Positions 63,949-64,000 of a stretch of 64,000 nucleotides of DNA are shown piece after piece (position 1 is the first letter of the stretch; the number at the start of each line of letters is the position of its first letter). Source of the DNA: Distichodus sexfasciatus (lineage: Eukaryota; Chordata; Actinopteri; Characiformes; Distichodontidae); NCBI GenBank assembly GCA_032718565.1, contig JAVGVS010000042.1:1967207-2031206 (forward strand), written 5' to 3'. A model generated the notes under the pieces. It was not told where the DNA came from. It made no database searches and saw only the letters and a program-made list of their open reading frames with translations. The translations under genes were made by a program, and so were the position numbers.

Positions 63949-64000
63949 GGTAGCGTGGCCAAGTGGTCTAAGGTGCTGGGTTAAGGCTTCAGTTTCTTTG
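63949..64000 (+). tRNA. tRNA-Leu-like (AAG), cut by the window end
   Basis: GGTAGCGTGGCCAAGTGGTC then TAAGGTGCTGGGTTAAGGCT and TCAG. The 5' part is good but the anticodon stem CTGGG/TTCAG is imperfect. The 3' half lies outside the window. Confidence 0.55.

Larger units (their letters stand above)
62296..64000 (+). repeat. second, older tRNA-Leu array (~150-185 bp period)
   Basis: Decayed tRNA-Leu copies at about 62305-62361 (3' half only), 62637, 62707-62776 (loop TTCAGAC), 62828-62890 (3' part), 62985-63055, 63265-63342, 63415-63494, 63598-63671, 63763-63844 and 63949-64000. A shared spacer (TTACAGGTGCTAGGAAGTGA, TTGTAAAGACCAATGCACAC, TGTTTCCATAAGTATT) separates them. This spacer is unrelated to that of the satellite at 48-59.6 kb. 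The array runs off the window. Confidence 0.85.

Overview
The window is teleost-like vertebrate nuclear DNA. It shows long intron/exon genes with GT/AG junctions, many decayed tRNA-derived SINEs, short inverted-repeat DNA transposons, LINE pieces and intron-containing eukaryotic tRNA genes. There is one 10-base gap at 4983-4992. No bacterial-style genes, rRNA or CRISPR arrays are present, and almost all open frames over 60 codons are chance frames.

Left part (1 to about 25.0 kb, + strand): the last nine coding exons of gas7, an F-BAR membrane-bending/actin adaptor. They lie between 5578 and 21904 and splice in frame to 302 residues ending in MEI-stop. A long 3' UTR follows, ending near the AATAAA at 24962. 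The WW/SH3 half of the gene lies upstream of the window. The introns carry SINEs and several non-autonomous DNA transposons.

Middle part (25.5-32.4 kb, - strand): the last eight coding exons of a muscle-type myosin heavy chain. They splice in frame to 431 residues of coiled-coil rod plus an unusually long non-helical tail. The gene converges tail-to-tail on gas7; mammals also have GAS7 beside the sarcomeric MYH cluster. Its upstream exons are not found in the remaining 31.5 kb.

Right part (32.4-64 kb): almost entirely tRNA-derived. (a) 32.8-47.7 kb is a dispersed cluster of tRNA-Leu genes and pseudogenes (TAG and AAG), with three intron-containing tRNA-Tyr copies in roughly 0.7-kb duplications that also hold head-to-head telomere-like repeats. 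Roughly 770-bp and 2.59-kb duplications and LINE and MITE fragments lie between. (b) 48.0-59.56 kb is a tRNA-Leu satellite of about 182-bp units (whole tRNA plus about 100-bp spacer) mixed with about 131-bp units carrying only the 3' half of the tRNA. From 53.48 kb it settles into a higher-order repeat of three full plus three half units, about 0.87-0.91 kb per period. (c) 59.8-62.3 kb holds a hAT-like element, a retrotransposon gag fragment and a LINE end. (d) 62.3-64 kb is a second, older and more decayed tRNA-Leu array with a different spacer.

The higher-order tRNA-Leu satellite is the most unusual structure. It also shows scattered, recurrent deletions and word substitutions that look like uncorrected long-read consensus errors, so its layout is more trustworthy than its individual bases.
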